Assembly (NCBI RefSeq): GCF_023278565.1
Contig: NC_064679.1
Coordinates: forward strand, 4,650,001-4,714,000
DNA from: Colletotrichum lupini
Taxonomy: Eukaryota > Ascomycota > Sordariomycetes > Glomerellales > Glomerellaceae
DNA: 64,000 nt
Direction: 5' to 3'
Shown here: piece after piece, positions 11,146 to 23,169 of the stretch
Numbering within the stretch: position 1 is the first letter of the stretch
Layout: each line of letters begins with the position of its first letter
Notes under the pieces: generated by a model
Databases searched by the model: none
Seen by the model: only the letters and a program-made list of their open reading frames with translations
Told to the model about the DNA's origin: nothing
Made by a program: the position numbers and the translations under genes

Positions 11146-13181
11146 TGTGACCGGTGATTACTCTGTCGTACGATGCTGTGGAGTATGTGGGTGCTATCTA
11201 CGGCGGACTCTCGTCGGATGGGTATTCGCTGTTTGACTGTGGACTGTGGGATGACAGGAGAGATGAACCAGGGGAGAGAAAGACGAAGAAGGACGAGGGG
11301 GATAACAATGTTTAAAGAGGTCTTGCCGGAAGAGGATGTGTCTGGGGAAATGGTGTCAAAGAAACGAGTCGCGACGGCCAAGGTCGGCAAATGGGCCAGC
11401 AGCTCAAGCGCAGGCCAGACAATCACATGCTTGCGGACGCGGGAAGGTAAGCCCAAGGTAAAATGGGAGAGGCACCTGCCCTTTGGTTTCTGGGAGAGGG
11501 TTACCTTCCATTGGACCTGCTTACCCAGGAGGGTTTAGGTACGGAGTACATCCAGGTTGGCTGGGGAAAGTACCCCTTCCCGCCTCGGGGTGAAGCTGGG
11601 GTGCAGATGGCCAGCAAAGGTACCTACCTCTTTCGACGGGCTCTCGTCACCTTGCACGTTTGACCCAGGGGATGCGTGTGCGGACACAGCCGCAGCTTCA
11701 GTGCAGCACGACGGGACATGCAAGTAAGTACCTTTGCGCCGAGGCATTGCAACGAGTCTACCTGGATAGCAATGCAATCGATTGCCGGCACATTGTGTTT
11801 TGTGTGCAGCCTCCAGGCTCACGAGGCCATTCAATGCCATCATCCATCTGTGTTTGTTGGCCTGAAGATTCTCCAAGTTCCCCCACACCTCTCGAGGTCG
11901 CAGGCAGAGATACTGGTACACTACACATCAAGCCAGAAACAAAAACATGCGGAAATTCGGGGACGGGCCCTTTGTGTGGGGAAATCTGCAGTACGGAGTA
12001 AGTAAGGATACTAAGGCCGCGGGTAGCATCAGTCACTGAAATTGCGGCGGACACGACTGGCCATGGCCGAAATCAACCACAATCAAGTGCCATTGGATTG
12101 GTTCGGAGGATGGCGAACGGGAAACAGACTCCAGAGTGAGCTTGGGGAGCCGTCGCACTAGTCCCCATTGGCGACATTTAGGTGCGCTAATCCGTGTCAT
12201 GTGGTCTCGTGCAGCCTCTCCCCAGTCCCAAGTTTGCGCGCCGTCCATTGTCTCTTGTTTTTTTGTCGCCTGGCGTGTGAAAGACCCCTCTGGCCTGGAT
12301 CAAAAAGTTTACAAGAATGCGACTGGTGCTCAACTGCAGCCGTGTGTGTTGGTGCGACTCTCCCTTTGCGCAACATGTGATTCCCGATTTCTGTTTCGGG
12401 CGTCGCACCTCCTTCTTCTTTGGCTGATGTCATCGAGGGGTGGCCCGTTTCCGGTTCGCGAGGTGTGGATCAACCTCGGCATCTTTTCCAAAGGTGACTG
12501 GCCAATGGGAATCCCATCGATGGTCATGTGAGGTGGGTCCTCTCTGCTGCCGCTTTGCTGCCCGTGGCACGCCAGTCCTGACTTTGCATGTACATAGAGA
12601 CGGAGAGGTGAGCATCCAAGATACACATTCACTTTGCATCCAATGCGCTTCGAGTCAGGCACATGATCTCCCGACAACCGACGTCCTACACCGACGAGCA
12701 GAACGCGGAGAACCTGGACGGCGTTGGTAATTACTAGATTAGTAGATTACCCCGTGGGACAAAATTACCGACCCATGGCTAGTCTTCGGCATGCTACGAA
12801 GTAGTCTTCTACCTCATTAGCACGTGGGTTAGTCTGCGCAGCCCCACCATTGTCATAGGGGAGGCTGGCTGTCTGTACGGATGCCTTTCTGCCTGTAGAC
12901 GAGTTTCCAGGTTATTGTCAGATAATCTATATTTGAAAGGTGTCAAGCTGTGGAGATTGATCCTCAATTCATAGCAATCCCTACCAAGACATTAAATCCA
13001 CATTGCCTCCCGAGAGCAACGGGTCTCCTTTTTGACCCCCAAACGCCGAATCCCACACTAAATCAATCCGTAAAAGGCACCGTTCCATCCCGCCCTTTCT
13101 TTGATAGACAATCATCCTCAAAGGGAAGACCACACGCAGCAACCTAGCCAACCTTATCCAACCAGCGACCACTACGTCCAT
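11146..13181. other. Intergenic region, 5' of the acyl-CoA dehydrogenase
   Basis: About 2 kb between the b5-acyl-CoA dehydrogenase start and the FEN1 stop, both on the minus strand, so it should hold the dehydrogenase promoter. Several short open frames exist but none reads like a protein. No RNA gene recognised. Confidence 0.5.
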
Positions 13182-14531
13182 CTAGGCCCCACGAGGCTTA
13201 GACTTGGCAGCAGCCTTCTCCTTCTTCTCCAACTTCTGCTTCTTCTTCTTTTCATCGTTCTTGGCATCCAGCTTCCGCTTGTGCGCAGCCTTCTCCTCCT
13301 CTGTCTTGGGAATCACCTTGAAGAAACCATCGAGGCGGACTTGCTGGTTGCTCTTCAAGTTCTTCTCCAAGCGGGCGCCTGCTGAGCGCACACGGTCCTC
13401 AGAAAAGCCCTTCTCCGTGACAAGGTACTGCACCAGTCCCTCCATATCGGGCTTCTCCCACTTGAAGTCGCAAAGCGGGTCGTCCGCCTTTCGGACATCG
13501 GGGTTGAGGAACAGCTCTCGGGCATCTTGGTACGGCCAGTCGTCCGGAATGACGTATTTTTGCTTCGGGTCATTCTTGAAAGCCTCGACTAGTGTCTCCA
13601 GGTCACCGTGCTCGCGGATCAACTTGAGAGCTGTCGAAGGACCGACCTTCGGGATGGGGTCAAGGTAATCGCAGCCGAGGAGGATACACAAGTCGACAAA
13701 CTGTTCGTATAATAAGTTACGACGCGCTCACCCTTGTCAATCATTATTCGGGAGAGACATACCTGCTTCCGCTCCATGCCAAGACCTTCCAGCACCTTCT
13801 CAATGTGAACCTCCTGAATGGGCTCCTTGCGCTGCTCGCTGAACGTCAAGTGACGGAGTAGGATCGGGGTATCAAAAGTGAGAGTGTCCATATCCTCACT
13901 GGCGGCGGCGTATACCTTGCCTGCACGAGCAAGGACAGCACACTGAGCCTCGGCCTCAGTGGGCGCAATGATGAAGGGGATGCCCATGAGCTTCAGAAGC
14001 TTCCGGCAGTCCTCATTGTGCTCGCGAGTCACCCGCACTGTTCTCCGGGAGAACTTCTCAACCTCCTCAGCGGTACCAGTCTCCTTGGCCTCCTCAAGGC
14101 CCTCGGTAGCCTCCTGCTTTCTCTGGAATCGCTTGGCGAGCTCGCCAGACTTGAGCTTAGGCGGGGCACCATCGAAGACATATAGGGGCTTGATTCCGTT
14201 GTCGACCATTCGGAGTGTACGGTAGAAAAGACCCATGAGATGTGATGTTGTCTCTCCGCTCTCGTTCATGAGCTGTTGGCCATCGGATCGAACGGCGATG
14301 AGGAAGGAGTAAATGCTCATGGACCTGAGATTTCGTTAGCAAGCGTGAGCTATAGGGTTTCGACGGCGAGCCTACGCATCCTGCTCTCAGTTAGTGGGCG
14401 TTAAAATGATTTGGTGATTGGGCTGGACTTACAATGGCAACTTTGCGACCAAAGTGCGCCTTGATCTCTCCCTCCTTGATCGCATCGGGAGCCTCCTCCT
14501 TGATGATCTGGAAGAGATGCTTGATACCCAT
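13182..14531 (-). CDS. FEN1: Flap endonuclease 1 (Rad27/FEN1)
   Basis: 394 aa from four coding exons: 14433..14531, a 5-nt microexon 14376..14380, 13763..14324 and 13182..13700. It starts [17 protein letters not shown]. Metal-binding residues of the XPG/FEN1 nuclease fold are all visible: D34 (encoded across the microexon as DAS), DGAPP, PTEAEAQ (two Glu), SEDMDTL (two Asp) and D233 in GCDYLD. A PCNA-interacting PIP box (QQVRLDGFF) lies near residue 340 and a Lys/Glu-rich basic tail follows. Length equals the family norm. It removes 5' flaps during Okazaki fragment maturation and long-patch base excision repair in the nucleus. The microexon is needed to supply D34 and keep frame; both flanking introns (52 and 51 nt) contain CTAAC branch sites. 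Confidence 0.97.
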
Positions 14532-15775
14532 TTCGCCGAACTTCCGATGGACACTTTGATTAATATGACGAGGAGATTTGTTTGATCAGTTGTAGGATTG
14601 AGGAGCGTTCCGAGCGACAGCACAGAGGTAGTGACTTGTCCGTTGCGTAGAGGTTGAAGAAAGAATGCAGCAAAGGCAGCAGTAGAGAATTGGTGGGGGA
14701 TGACGACCGGGGGGCTGGCGGGAAAGGAAGGGTCGAGCATGGCGTTGACGCGCCTGCACTTTCTTCGCTGAGGTCATGACGCGCCTTCCTTCGCGCAGCC
14801 CCGCCACGCGTTTAATTGATTGACAGTGTTGCCAGCTGGTCTCGACTGGCGGTCTTGAAGGTATTCCCGTCATTTCCACCTCCTCCAACATCCCGGTCCG
14901 GCGGTCCCTGAGTCGGATAGCACAGTCTATCAACCTCGTCTCAAAGCTCCGTCCTGCTTTGCAAAGGTTGAATTCCACGGGCTTGTTCCACTGTCCTCGG
15001 AACTTGTTCTTCTGATCCTACGTTTCCTGTAAGTCAGATCAAGGCAGGGTCACATAATGAGCATGCTTGACTGATCTGCTCCAGGAGTTGATTGCCTCTC
15101 ATAAATCGGATCTCGAAAAAGGTGTCGTTGCTTATTCGCTAATTTCTGTTCAGTCAGAAATAGCTATACAATTATCCGCAAGCGTACAATTCAGTCTCAA
15201 ATCCCGAACAAGAATCAATGCAGACATATCAATGACAGCCCGGCAAAGCCAAACAATGGGACGTATTGCAACAAACCCGGCAGTGACACCAAATGGAACA
15301 CCTTGACCTCTCAGCCATTTGAATCGGCTGACAAGAGCCTCTCACAACAACCCTAGAGTCGGACAAACAGGCCTCAGCCGCACACGATGAAATTGTCAGC
15401 AGAGGCTGCGCTGGCAATGCATGTCAGCCATTAGGAAGCCTGATCCAAGTTGGGGGCCAGAAGCGAATTCACCCCCGCTACACCTGCAGCCCGCTAGCGT
15501 CACGTCCAATCGCTCAGCCCTAACAGCAACATCTCCTCACATGAGGTTGCCGCCTAGGGATCACGGCCTGTGGTCATCATCATGGCCTCATCTTAAGTGT
15601 TGCAGCCTGATGTGGGCGGTGTGATACTTTCTGCCATGCGTCTATGTAGCAATCGACAGTTCTCAACGAAATCAGCGCGTCAACCTCACCCGTAACCAGC
15701 TGCCGGGGACACTGAGGAGGCGAGGAAATATCGCGATCGTGCCACCCGTGGCTCGTCACCCACTGTGCCTTCGCC
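14532..15775. other. Divergent intergenic region
   Basis: Lies between the divergently transcribed FEN1 (-) and NLR-like (+) genes and should hold both promoters. No gene recognised. The NLR-like gene could have an additional 5' exon here, since its first exon is short. Confidence 0.5.
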
Positions 15776-18700
15776 ATGATCATCCCTAACCTCGACGTTG
15801 TTTACCCAATCCACATGAATCATGTGCCGCCAGGATGGAGACCTCTCGTGAAGTGAGAATTCGTAGAACCCTCTAAAGAGTCTCAATCAAGCTTACACAC
15901 TGCAGTCTCATATGTGTCCATGACTTGGGCGGGTCCCCCAAGTCAAGCTGGCACCATGATGAATCTGGCAAAACCTGGATCTCAGACCCCGACTTTCTCG
16001 GGAGCTTCAAGGATTCAGTCCGGGTTTGGACCTATGGATACAACTCGGACCCGGCGGCAAACATGACGCCTGCAAGCATCGCGCTCCATGCCGACGAGCT
16101 CTTGATATCGATGATATCCAACTACGGCAAATATCCTGTTAGTAAAACCCATCAACAACTCTCAATTGGACGTATGGAACTGATAAACGTGTTCCCAGGG
16201 CGGCTCTACTGTTTTCATTGCCCATGGGCTTGGAGGGATCATTGTCAAAAAGGTACGTTGTCAGCTGCTGTCTTCAATAGACTTTATAGCTTAACACCAA
16301 TCGACTGCAGGCAATTGAGCTATCGTCCAACTATGTAGAATACTTCGCTATCAAAGGGTCCACTGTCGGCGTCGTCTTTCTCGATACAGTTCACCATGCA
16401 ACAGACTCCGAGGGAGTCTTGGAAGCTGTCAAATCAACAGTGGCAGCGACTCTGCTCAAGCACTCCACAAGACCGTCCGTTGACGATGTCAGACAATTTG
16501 CGGAAGCTGTTCGAGAAGTCAACAAGACCTTTCTCACACAGGCGCCATTAGACTTGACAATTCTCAACTTCATTGCCATGCGTCGAATTGAAATCACGTC
16601 TGCAGATGGTACAACCTACAAGACTTTGGTGAGGGAGCCTTCTTCTTTTCCACGGCACTTGCGGACCAGGAGCTCATCAGTGGACTAGCTTGTGCCCAAA
16701 CGACGGGCCGATATGGATCCAACACAGGGCCAGAACTTGCCGATAGCTTGCCATCACTTTCAGTTAACGCAGTTCCCATCCCCTTCAGATAAGATATACA
16801 GCCTATTGGCAGATCAGGTTGGCGATATGATGACAAAGCTATCGTCTTCAACCAACAAACGAGTGTTCTTCGCGCCGCCACCCCCTTTGGCACCCACGAC
16901 AGCTAATCCCCCGCCACCTTCACCACCTCCTGGTCCTCCTGGGCCTCCAGGCCCGCCGGGCCCGCCAGGTAAAGATGGCATATGAGAATCAGTTGAGTAA
17001 AGAGAAACTGAAGGTTATCTCATAGGACCCCCAGTGTCTCTGCCGCCGCCACCACGGAGTGGGATCCCCATGGGTCCACCACCGCGAGATCAGGCCAACG
17101 AGGCATTCAGTTTGTGGGCCAAGAAGAAAGAAGCTGGTAAGCACGACCTCTTCTCATCACAACAAAATGTTCTCTCGACGTGGAATCTGTGATCTAATCT
17201 ATATTTAGCCGACAAAAAAAGGCACCGAGATATCCTTGTTAACAAACTCGGCCAATGGGACGAGCATCATCTCGGACACGATATACATCCGACACCAGAT
17301 ACTTGTACCTGGATACAGTCCCACGACTTCTTCAAAAGTTGGGTCAAGTCCAATAAGACCGCAGGTCTTTTTGTCCAGGGCGCCACGGGATGCGGTAAAA
17401 CTTACTTGGCCAAGTCCATCGCCAACTACCTGTCCTGGGATCGGCCTCGATCTCCCCCAGATAATAATATAGTGCTCTCGTTCTTTTGCAACGTCAGCAC
17501 TGTTGGGAACAAGAAGCCACCGATTGCCCAGTATTTCGTCCGATCGCTTCTTCAACTACGGCCAGTCTGGTCTGAGTCTATAGCGCCTTACTATCGATGG
17601 CAGGAGCTGAAAAGCCACTTCAAGCTGCCGGCGCTGTTTGACATCTTACGCGACATCATGAGCCAGATGCAATACAGTACGGGCCCGCCAAAGACGACGG
17701 CTGTTTTCCTCATCGTGGATGGTCTGGATGACTGTGATGTTACCTATGCCCGGGAATTTCTCTGCCTTGTGGGAAGTCTCCTCGACCACCCGGTGGCTCG
17801 CTCATCCCCAGCTGCCGGCCCGTCTCTTCCAGGCCAAGGATATCCGCGCGAAACTGTCAGGTTCAAGTTCTTGTTCACGTATAGCGCTTGCGAGATTCTG
17901 AGTCTGAACTCCTGCATACCTAACTCCGCTAGGATTCTGATGACTGATTCTGCAATTCGCAAAGATATCGGCACTTACGTGGATAGAGAGTTGGACATCC
18001 TGTCTACGCTTCGGGATCTGAATGGGCCGCCAGAAGGAATTCGATCTTGGATCAAGAATAAGTCGGAGTCGTTCTTTTGGTTCGCAAAGTACTCCATCGA
18101 AGACGCAATGAGTACGGTCCAAGATGGCGAGGGGTATTCCTTCAGTGGGAGGGTGCTTCCGTGCCCTTCTAGCCTGGGAAAATACTACGACAGAGATCTC
18201 CTACCATTGTTCCAGACCATCGACGAAGATGGGAAATATGCTCTGTCAGCTGTGCAAATCGTACTCGGCTATCTTAGTATCCCTACCAGAGCCGAAATAT
18301 GCGATGCAATCGCCTGTCTTCACGGAGACCCCAACTTGAGATTCCTCGACCTCCCCAACTTCTTGAGACAACGGTGCCCCAGAATCATTCATTCTTTGGA
18401 CGAAGGGGACTTCAGAATTAGTCATCCTTCTCTGATTTACCATGTCAGACGTTACTACCTCATCGAGAAAGAGCAGCACGCAAACATGGCATTCCTGTGT
18501 ATAAAGTACCTCTCCGGATCTGACTTCGGAAGCTTCAAATCGATCATGCCTCCCAACATCTCAGCGCGTCACCCGTTCTATTCATATGCGGCAAACAACT
18601 GGAGAGAACATCTCCGTCGTGCGGGCGACAAAGTGGTCAGACTGCTCCCTCTGCTGGGCGACTTCGTCAGCTCTGCGAACTACAGAACTTGGTCAGCTTA

Positions 18701-21700
18701 TTACTCCTGGAACATTGAATTTACACATCATCGGAGGGTGATAGATGACACCTTCGTCTCTCCCGTGTTCACATTCATTGATGCTAATATTGGTCATCTG
18801 ACCCACGAAATTCAGTGGGCAGGGAGGGGAGAGGCGTATTCTTGGAAGAGTGAGCTTCTCAGGCAGACATGGCGGTACTTGTACGAGCGTAAACAAACCC
18901 CAGTAATTGCCAGGCTCATTGAATATTGGAGGCCCGACTCTTGTTTCTCGGTACACAACTTCTTCGGCCATACTCCTCTGATGCATGCAGCAGGCTCATC
19001 AGAGGGACAACCCGACATGGTCGAATACTTCCTGAAGCGGACCAAAGACGTCAACGAGCGAGGCTCGTTGAGGGGCGGAACCGCTTTGATGATACTATGC
19101 ACGCATCTGAGAACGCGCGATGAAGACCTGATGGCACGATTGGTCACATCACTCCTTGATGCCGGGGCTGATCCAAATATCTCGGATAAATGGGGCGAAA
19201 CGCCCTTAGTCAACCCTTGCAGTGTAGGAGATGCTGCCATGGTCGAGCTGCTCCTCCGAGCGGGAGCCAGGCCTGACATGTTAAGCATACACACGCCAAT
19301 CATGCATCCCCTCCGCGAAGCAATCATGCAACATCACAATGAGGTTGCCAGACTGTTGATCGACTACGGTGTCGATCTGAGCTTGCATTTCCCGTGGCCG
19401 AACCTTCAGTTACCCTTAACAGCTGCCATCACCGAACAAAACTTCGACATCTTCATGGTCCTCTTGGATAGAGTTGAAGATATCAATCAGCTAGATGGCA
19501 TGGGATACGCTGCGATTCATCTGTTGACAGGCCCGCTGTGCAACGATTGGCTACCGCATCTTCTGAGACGACCTGATGTCGACCTAGAGCTTCTCTCTAA
19601 CGGTATTTCAGGCGATCGAAAGAAGTTTATCCGTCGGACTGCGCTAAGCTTTGCCATCGTTGACGATAACTTCAAGGCGGTAGAGCTACTATTGGAAGCA
19701 GGGGCAAGTCCACGTCGTCACCCTGCATCGCTTGATGAGACGCCCCTTTTGATAGCGGTTGAAATGGCGAGGACGACAAAAAACAAAGAAAGGCACGTTG
19801 GTTTCTGATACCTCTCGATGGCTCGCACATTGCTTTCTTGTTAAACCTATATCATTCCTCCAACAGCAAGCTAACTGGGGAAATTCTAGTGTGGAGGAAA
19901 GCGAGGTTGATATCAGCACGGGCAACACCGACATAGTCGAGCTGCTCCTCGCCTATCAATCGCCCATCAACACGTTGAATTGGAAGTCGAAGAAGTACGC
20001 CAAGTCCCCGTTAATGGTGGCTGTAGACTACAAGGACCAAAACATGGTAGAACTCCTCCTGCGGCACGGAGCGGACCCGACCCTAGAGGAGGCCTACGGA
20101 ATGCCAGGCCCCCTTGACGCCGCCATGCTTGACGACGAAGACATTGCTATGGGTATGATCAAAGTTTTACTCGAGAACCCTTTGCCACCAAGCATCAATT
20201 ACGTCCCGGACAACCCAGACTTCCAGCATATCCTCATCGAGGCGAGCGATATGAAGCCGGAGGTCACGCGGTTGCTTCTCGCCCACGGTGCTGACACGAA
20301 ACGTTTCTTGTCCTACATCCCCGGGTGCTTCACCACTCCCCTCCATCGGGCTGTGGAAGAAAACAACATTGAGACTGCCAAAGTTCTTATCGAACACGAG
20401 CCAGCCCTGGTGACCTACCAGTGCGAAGAAGGACTAGTCTACGAGACGCCTCTCCACATCGCTGCCAGAGACGGACACATTGAGATTCTGCGATGTCTCC
20501 TCGATACGGGTGCTCAATCCAACCTGGCCTCATGCCATTGGCAGGAAACACCGCTTTGGTTAGCCTGCGAATCAGGAAGGCTAGAAATTGCGCAATTGCT
20601 CTACGAAATGTCGCCAGAGGCACTGGAACTCCCCTCTTACGACGGGAAAACTCCGCTTATGGTAGCCTGCGAAGATGGAAACCTCCAACTGGTCCAGTTT
20701 CTTCTAGAAAAAGGCGCCGACATCACAGCACGATGCTCAATGGGAGCATCATGTGTCTGTAGCACAGTTTCCGAGGACAACGGCGCGGCTTACAAGATCA
20801 TTGATCTGTCGCTTCAGCACGGCCTCGGCATTGATGATGTCGTCAGCTCAACCGGCTTCACGGTACTCGGAGAGGCTTGCAGGGCCGGAGATATCCCGAC
20901 TGTCCGGCTTTTGCTCGACAAGGGCGCGGATCCGGCAAAGGGGCAGAAGTGGCCCGGAGACACTTCCACTACATGGAGGTCGGCGCTGCGGGTCGCCTCC
21001 TTGTACGAGTGTGTCAAGGTGGTTGAGGTGCTGCTCGAACATCCTCAGCTAGCGTCCTTTATCGAGAACGTTGACTATTACGGCGACAATGTGCTGCATA
21101 TTGACGGATCATATCACCATCAACAAGCTTCCGAAATGGCCACGCTAGTGTACTCTGCGTGCGAGAAGTTGAAAGCCGAGACTGGCGTCGACCATTTTCA
21201 ACGGATGCTTGATGTTAAGGACAGCGATATGCATACGCCTCTGGACATGGCGATCGATATGCCGCACAAGGGTCTGAGCAGCGAGGCGATAAAAGTCATT
21301 GACGTTTACTTGAAGCGCTACATTGCGGAACTGACAGCCGTCGAAACTCGGACATTTGCCCAGCATAAGCATCTCATGCGAGACATCGCCATCATTCTCC
21401 TCGAGAGACGAGAATATGACGAGGAAGCCATTCGTTTGTTCCAGGCTTTGATAGTCGATGTATGGGTCACAAGAGAGGACGGAAAGTGCCTCGAGACGGT
21501 GTTCTGCATGGCCAACTGCGATCTCTGCGACGAAGACGAGCAGGAACAAGTTTCGTTTTGCCGGCTTTGCGGTCTCAGGGTTGGCATGAAGTGCGTCGAC
21601 GAGGCGAGGCTACAGCACGAGTTGGTTTATGTCCCCGTCATCAAAGACCGCAGCATTATTGATCTCAACTCTGAGTCAGTTAATCAGATCATGGACCTGT

Positions 21701-22179
21701 TGGAGAACGATTTTATCGTCACAGATTGTCCTCGCCCAGTAGAGGAAGCTCTCATCTCGCATTTCCAAGTCGATCCAGACTCGGAAGACACAACTCTTTC
21801 GCTCGCTGTACTCCATGCTTTCGGGTACCTGGAATTCCGACGTCGGGCTTGGAGTCCTTACCTGCCGCTAGCCCCTGCGGTCTACAAGCGGATACAGCCT
21901 TGGGAGCCAATGTTCACAGAACCGAGGCGAGACTTTGAAGAATGGGTTTGGGATATCGAGACGTCGCCCTACAGGTTGCGGGACGAGCTGAATTACTTGC
22001 TTGAGTCAGGCAGAAGAGTGGCGTATAAAGACGAGCAGGCGACGAGGCTGGAGCAGATTCTCAGTGACGTTGGGTGGTTGTACCCGCAACGAGAGGTTTA
22101 TGATGATGATGATTCGGGTGTTGTGATTGATGAATATTCCTGTAGCGCCGAGGAGATGTTGGGGAGAAAAAGAAGATGA
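15776..22179 (+). CDS. NLR-like STAND protein: SesB-type hydrolase fold, NACHT, ankyrin repeats
   Basis: Eight inferred exons (15776..15852, 15906..16137, 16199..16252, 16311..16628, 16728..16968, 17026..17136, 17209..19796, 19867..22179) give ~1,977 aa. Residues 1-~260 match the SesB-like alpha/beta-hydrolase effector domain of fungal NLRs (LICVHDLGGSPKSSW; FIAHGLGGIIVKKA; CHHFQLTQFPSPSDK), but the nucleophile elbow reads AHGLGG, so Gly113 replaces the usual Ser. A Pro-rich collagen-like (PPG)n linker is at ~300. The NACHT-type NTPase has Walker A GATGCGKT (402-409) and Walker B FLIVDGLDD (D515). Ankyrin repeats run ~930-1650 (about 14 or more). A Cys cluster (~1752-1783) and an alpha-helical tail end the protein. 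NLRs of this kind are proposed to sense non-self and trigger programmed cell death. Least certain: the start, the 16629..16727 intron, and the 19797..19866 junction (a GC-AG intron 19793..19889 is the alternative). Confidence 0.85.
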
Positions 22180-22306
22180 AAGGATGCGTGGAGTGTTTGT
22201 CGGTCTGTTGTCGACGACTCACGAGATTGAAACGGAATTATGACTGATGAAAACACGACATTGAGAGTTCAGGTTTTTATTCCACTTGAATAGCAAGATA
22301 CTTTAT

Positions 22307-22552
22307 TTACCTCAGCCCACGTCTCCTTCCGCGCCCAGAGCAGCAAACATCTTGACATCGAGGATAATGCCTTTGCCGTACCGGAGGCATACAATGATGG
22401 CATAGGCCAGTTCTTATGGGACCGGCACTTACCGTCGTCGTTTCACAGCGATGACGGTGATACCATCGGCATTGCTGGAATTCGCCAAGGATGGTTCTGT
22501 AGGCGAGGCCGCAGTTGGTGCAGAGGAGGTTGTGCTGGAATTGGCGACACAT
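22307..22552 (-). CDS. Small Cys-containing protein, MC-x8-CxxCG type
   Basis: A short frame starting MCRQFQHNLLCTNCGLAY. A GTAAGT donor follows codon ETTT, so the gene may be spliced: exon 1 would be 40 residues and the acceptor is unclear; read through, the protein is 81 aa. The spacing Met-Cys, eight residues, CxxCG is identical to that of the 30047..30508 protein on the other side of the copia element, which supports it being real. Possible zinc-binding head; no known domain. Function unknown. Confidence 0.45.
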   Translation of the reverse strand: MCRQFQHNLLCTNCGLAYRTILGEFQQCRWYHRHRCETTTVSAGPIRTGLCHHCMPPVRQRHYPRCQDVCCSGRGRRRGLR

Positions 22553-22964
22553 GGTTGGTGGTTATAGATGAACCTTTGGCTGGAATCGTATTATTCTCTC
22601 TCTAGCTAAGTTAGTAGTTAGATATATATCTTCTAGGAAGTCTTTTGTGAGAGAGCCGTTGTATTCGTTGAGGTTGTTTACACCCTCGGATTCTCAGGGC
22701 TGAGAGGTGCGAAACAATTAATTGTTGTTGTCTTAGTCTTTGAAACTCTGCTTGATGATCAAAGGTCCGAGGCGGTCGAAGGTTGAACAAAGAGATGCTA
22801 TTTATACCGGCGCAGGTGGTGGCTTTCTCCCTGACGAGGAGAGTGAATGGGAGTTAGGCTCTAGCGAACTGTTAGGCTCCTTTGGGATGAAAGAAGGCAT
22901 AATCACGTCAAAGAATCTAAGCCACCGACCTTGAATGGAGCTCGTCATTCACCTTGAGTGAAAC
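22553..22964. other. Intergenic, unmutated flank of copia element
   Basis: Normal-composition sequence containing the promoter side of the small Cys gene. It ends at the GAAAC target duplication (22960-22964) abutting the left LTR. RIP-type depletion does not extend into it. Confidence 0.6.
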
Positions 22965-23169
22965 TGTCGGATTGGAAGTCCAATTCGACCGCGGCATACA
23001 GCCGACTGCGCAGGGGCTAATTAGGGGCCCTATTTACGATTATCATAGCCAGCCCAACCTACGGTTAGAACCTCCTTTTTATACTTACTACGTAGATATT
23101 TATATAGTTTAATTAATCTCTTCGTTAACTACGGTTCGAACTAACTACCTTATAATAGGGATACTAACA
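22965..23169 (+). repeat. Left LTR of copia copy A
   Basis: Begins TGTCGGATTGG and ends GATACTAACA (TG...CA). Its outer ~60 bp keep CpA/TpG sites; the inner part has lost most of them. Confidence 0.93.

Noticed and set aside
16629..16790. Frame containing FGEGAFFFSTALADQELISG as a coding exon of the NLR gene
   Set aside because: It has no in-phase splice route from the upstream exon that I could find, while a GTGAGG donor at 16629 and ACACAG acceptor at 16727 join the flanking frame directly to the family-like CHHFQLTQF segment. I hold this with moderate certainty.
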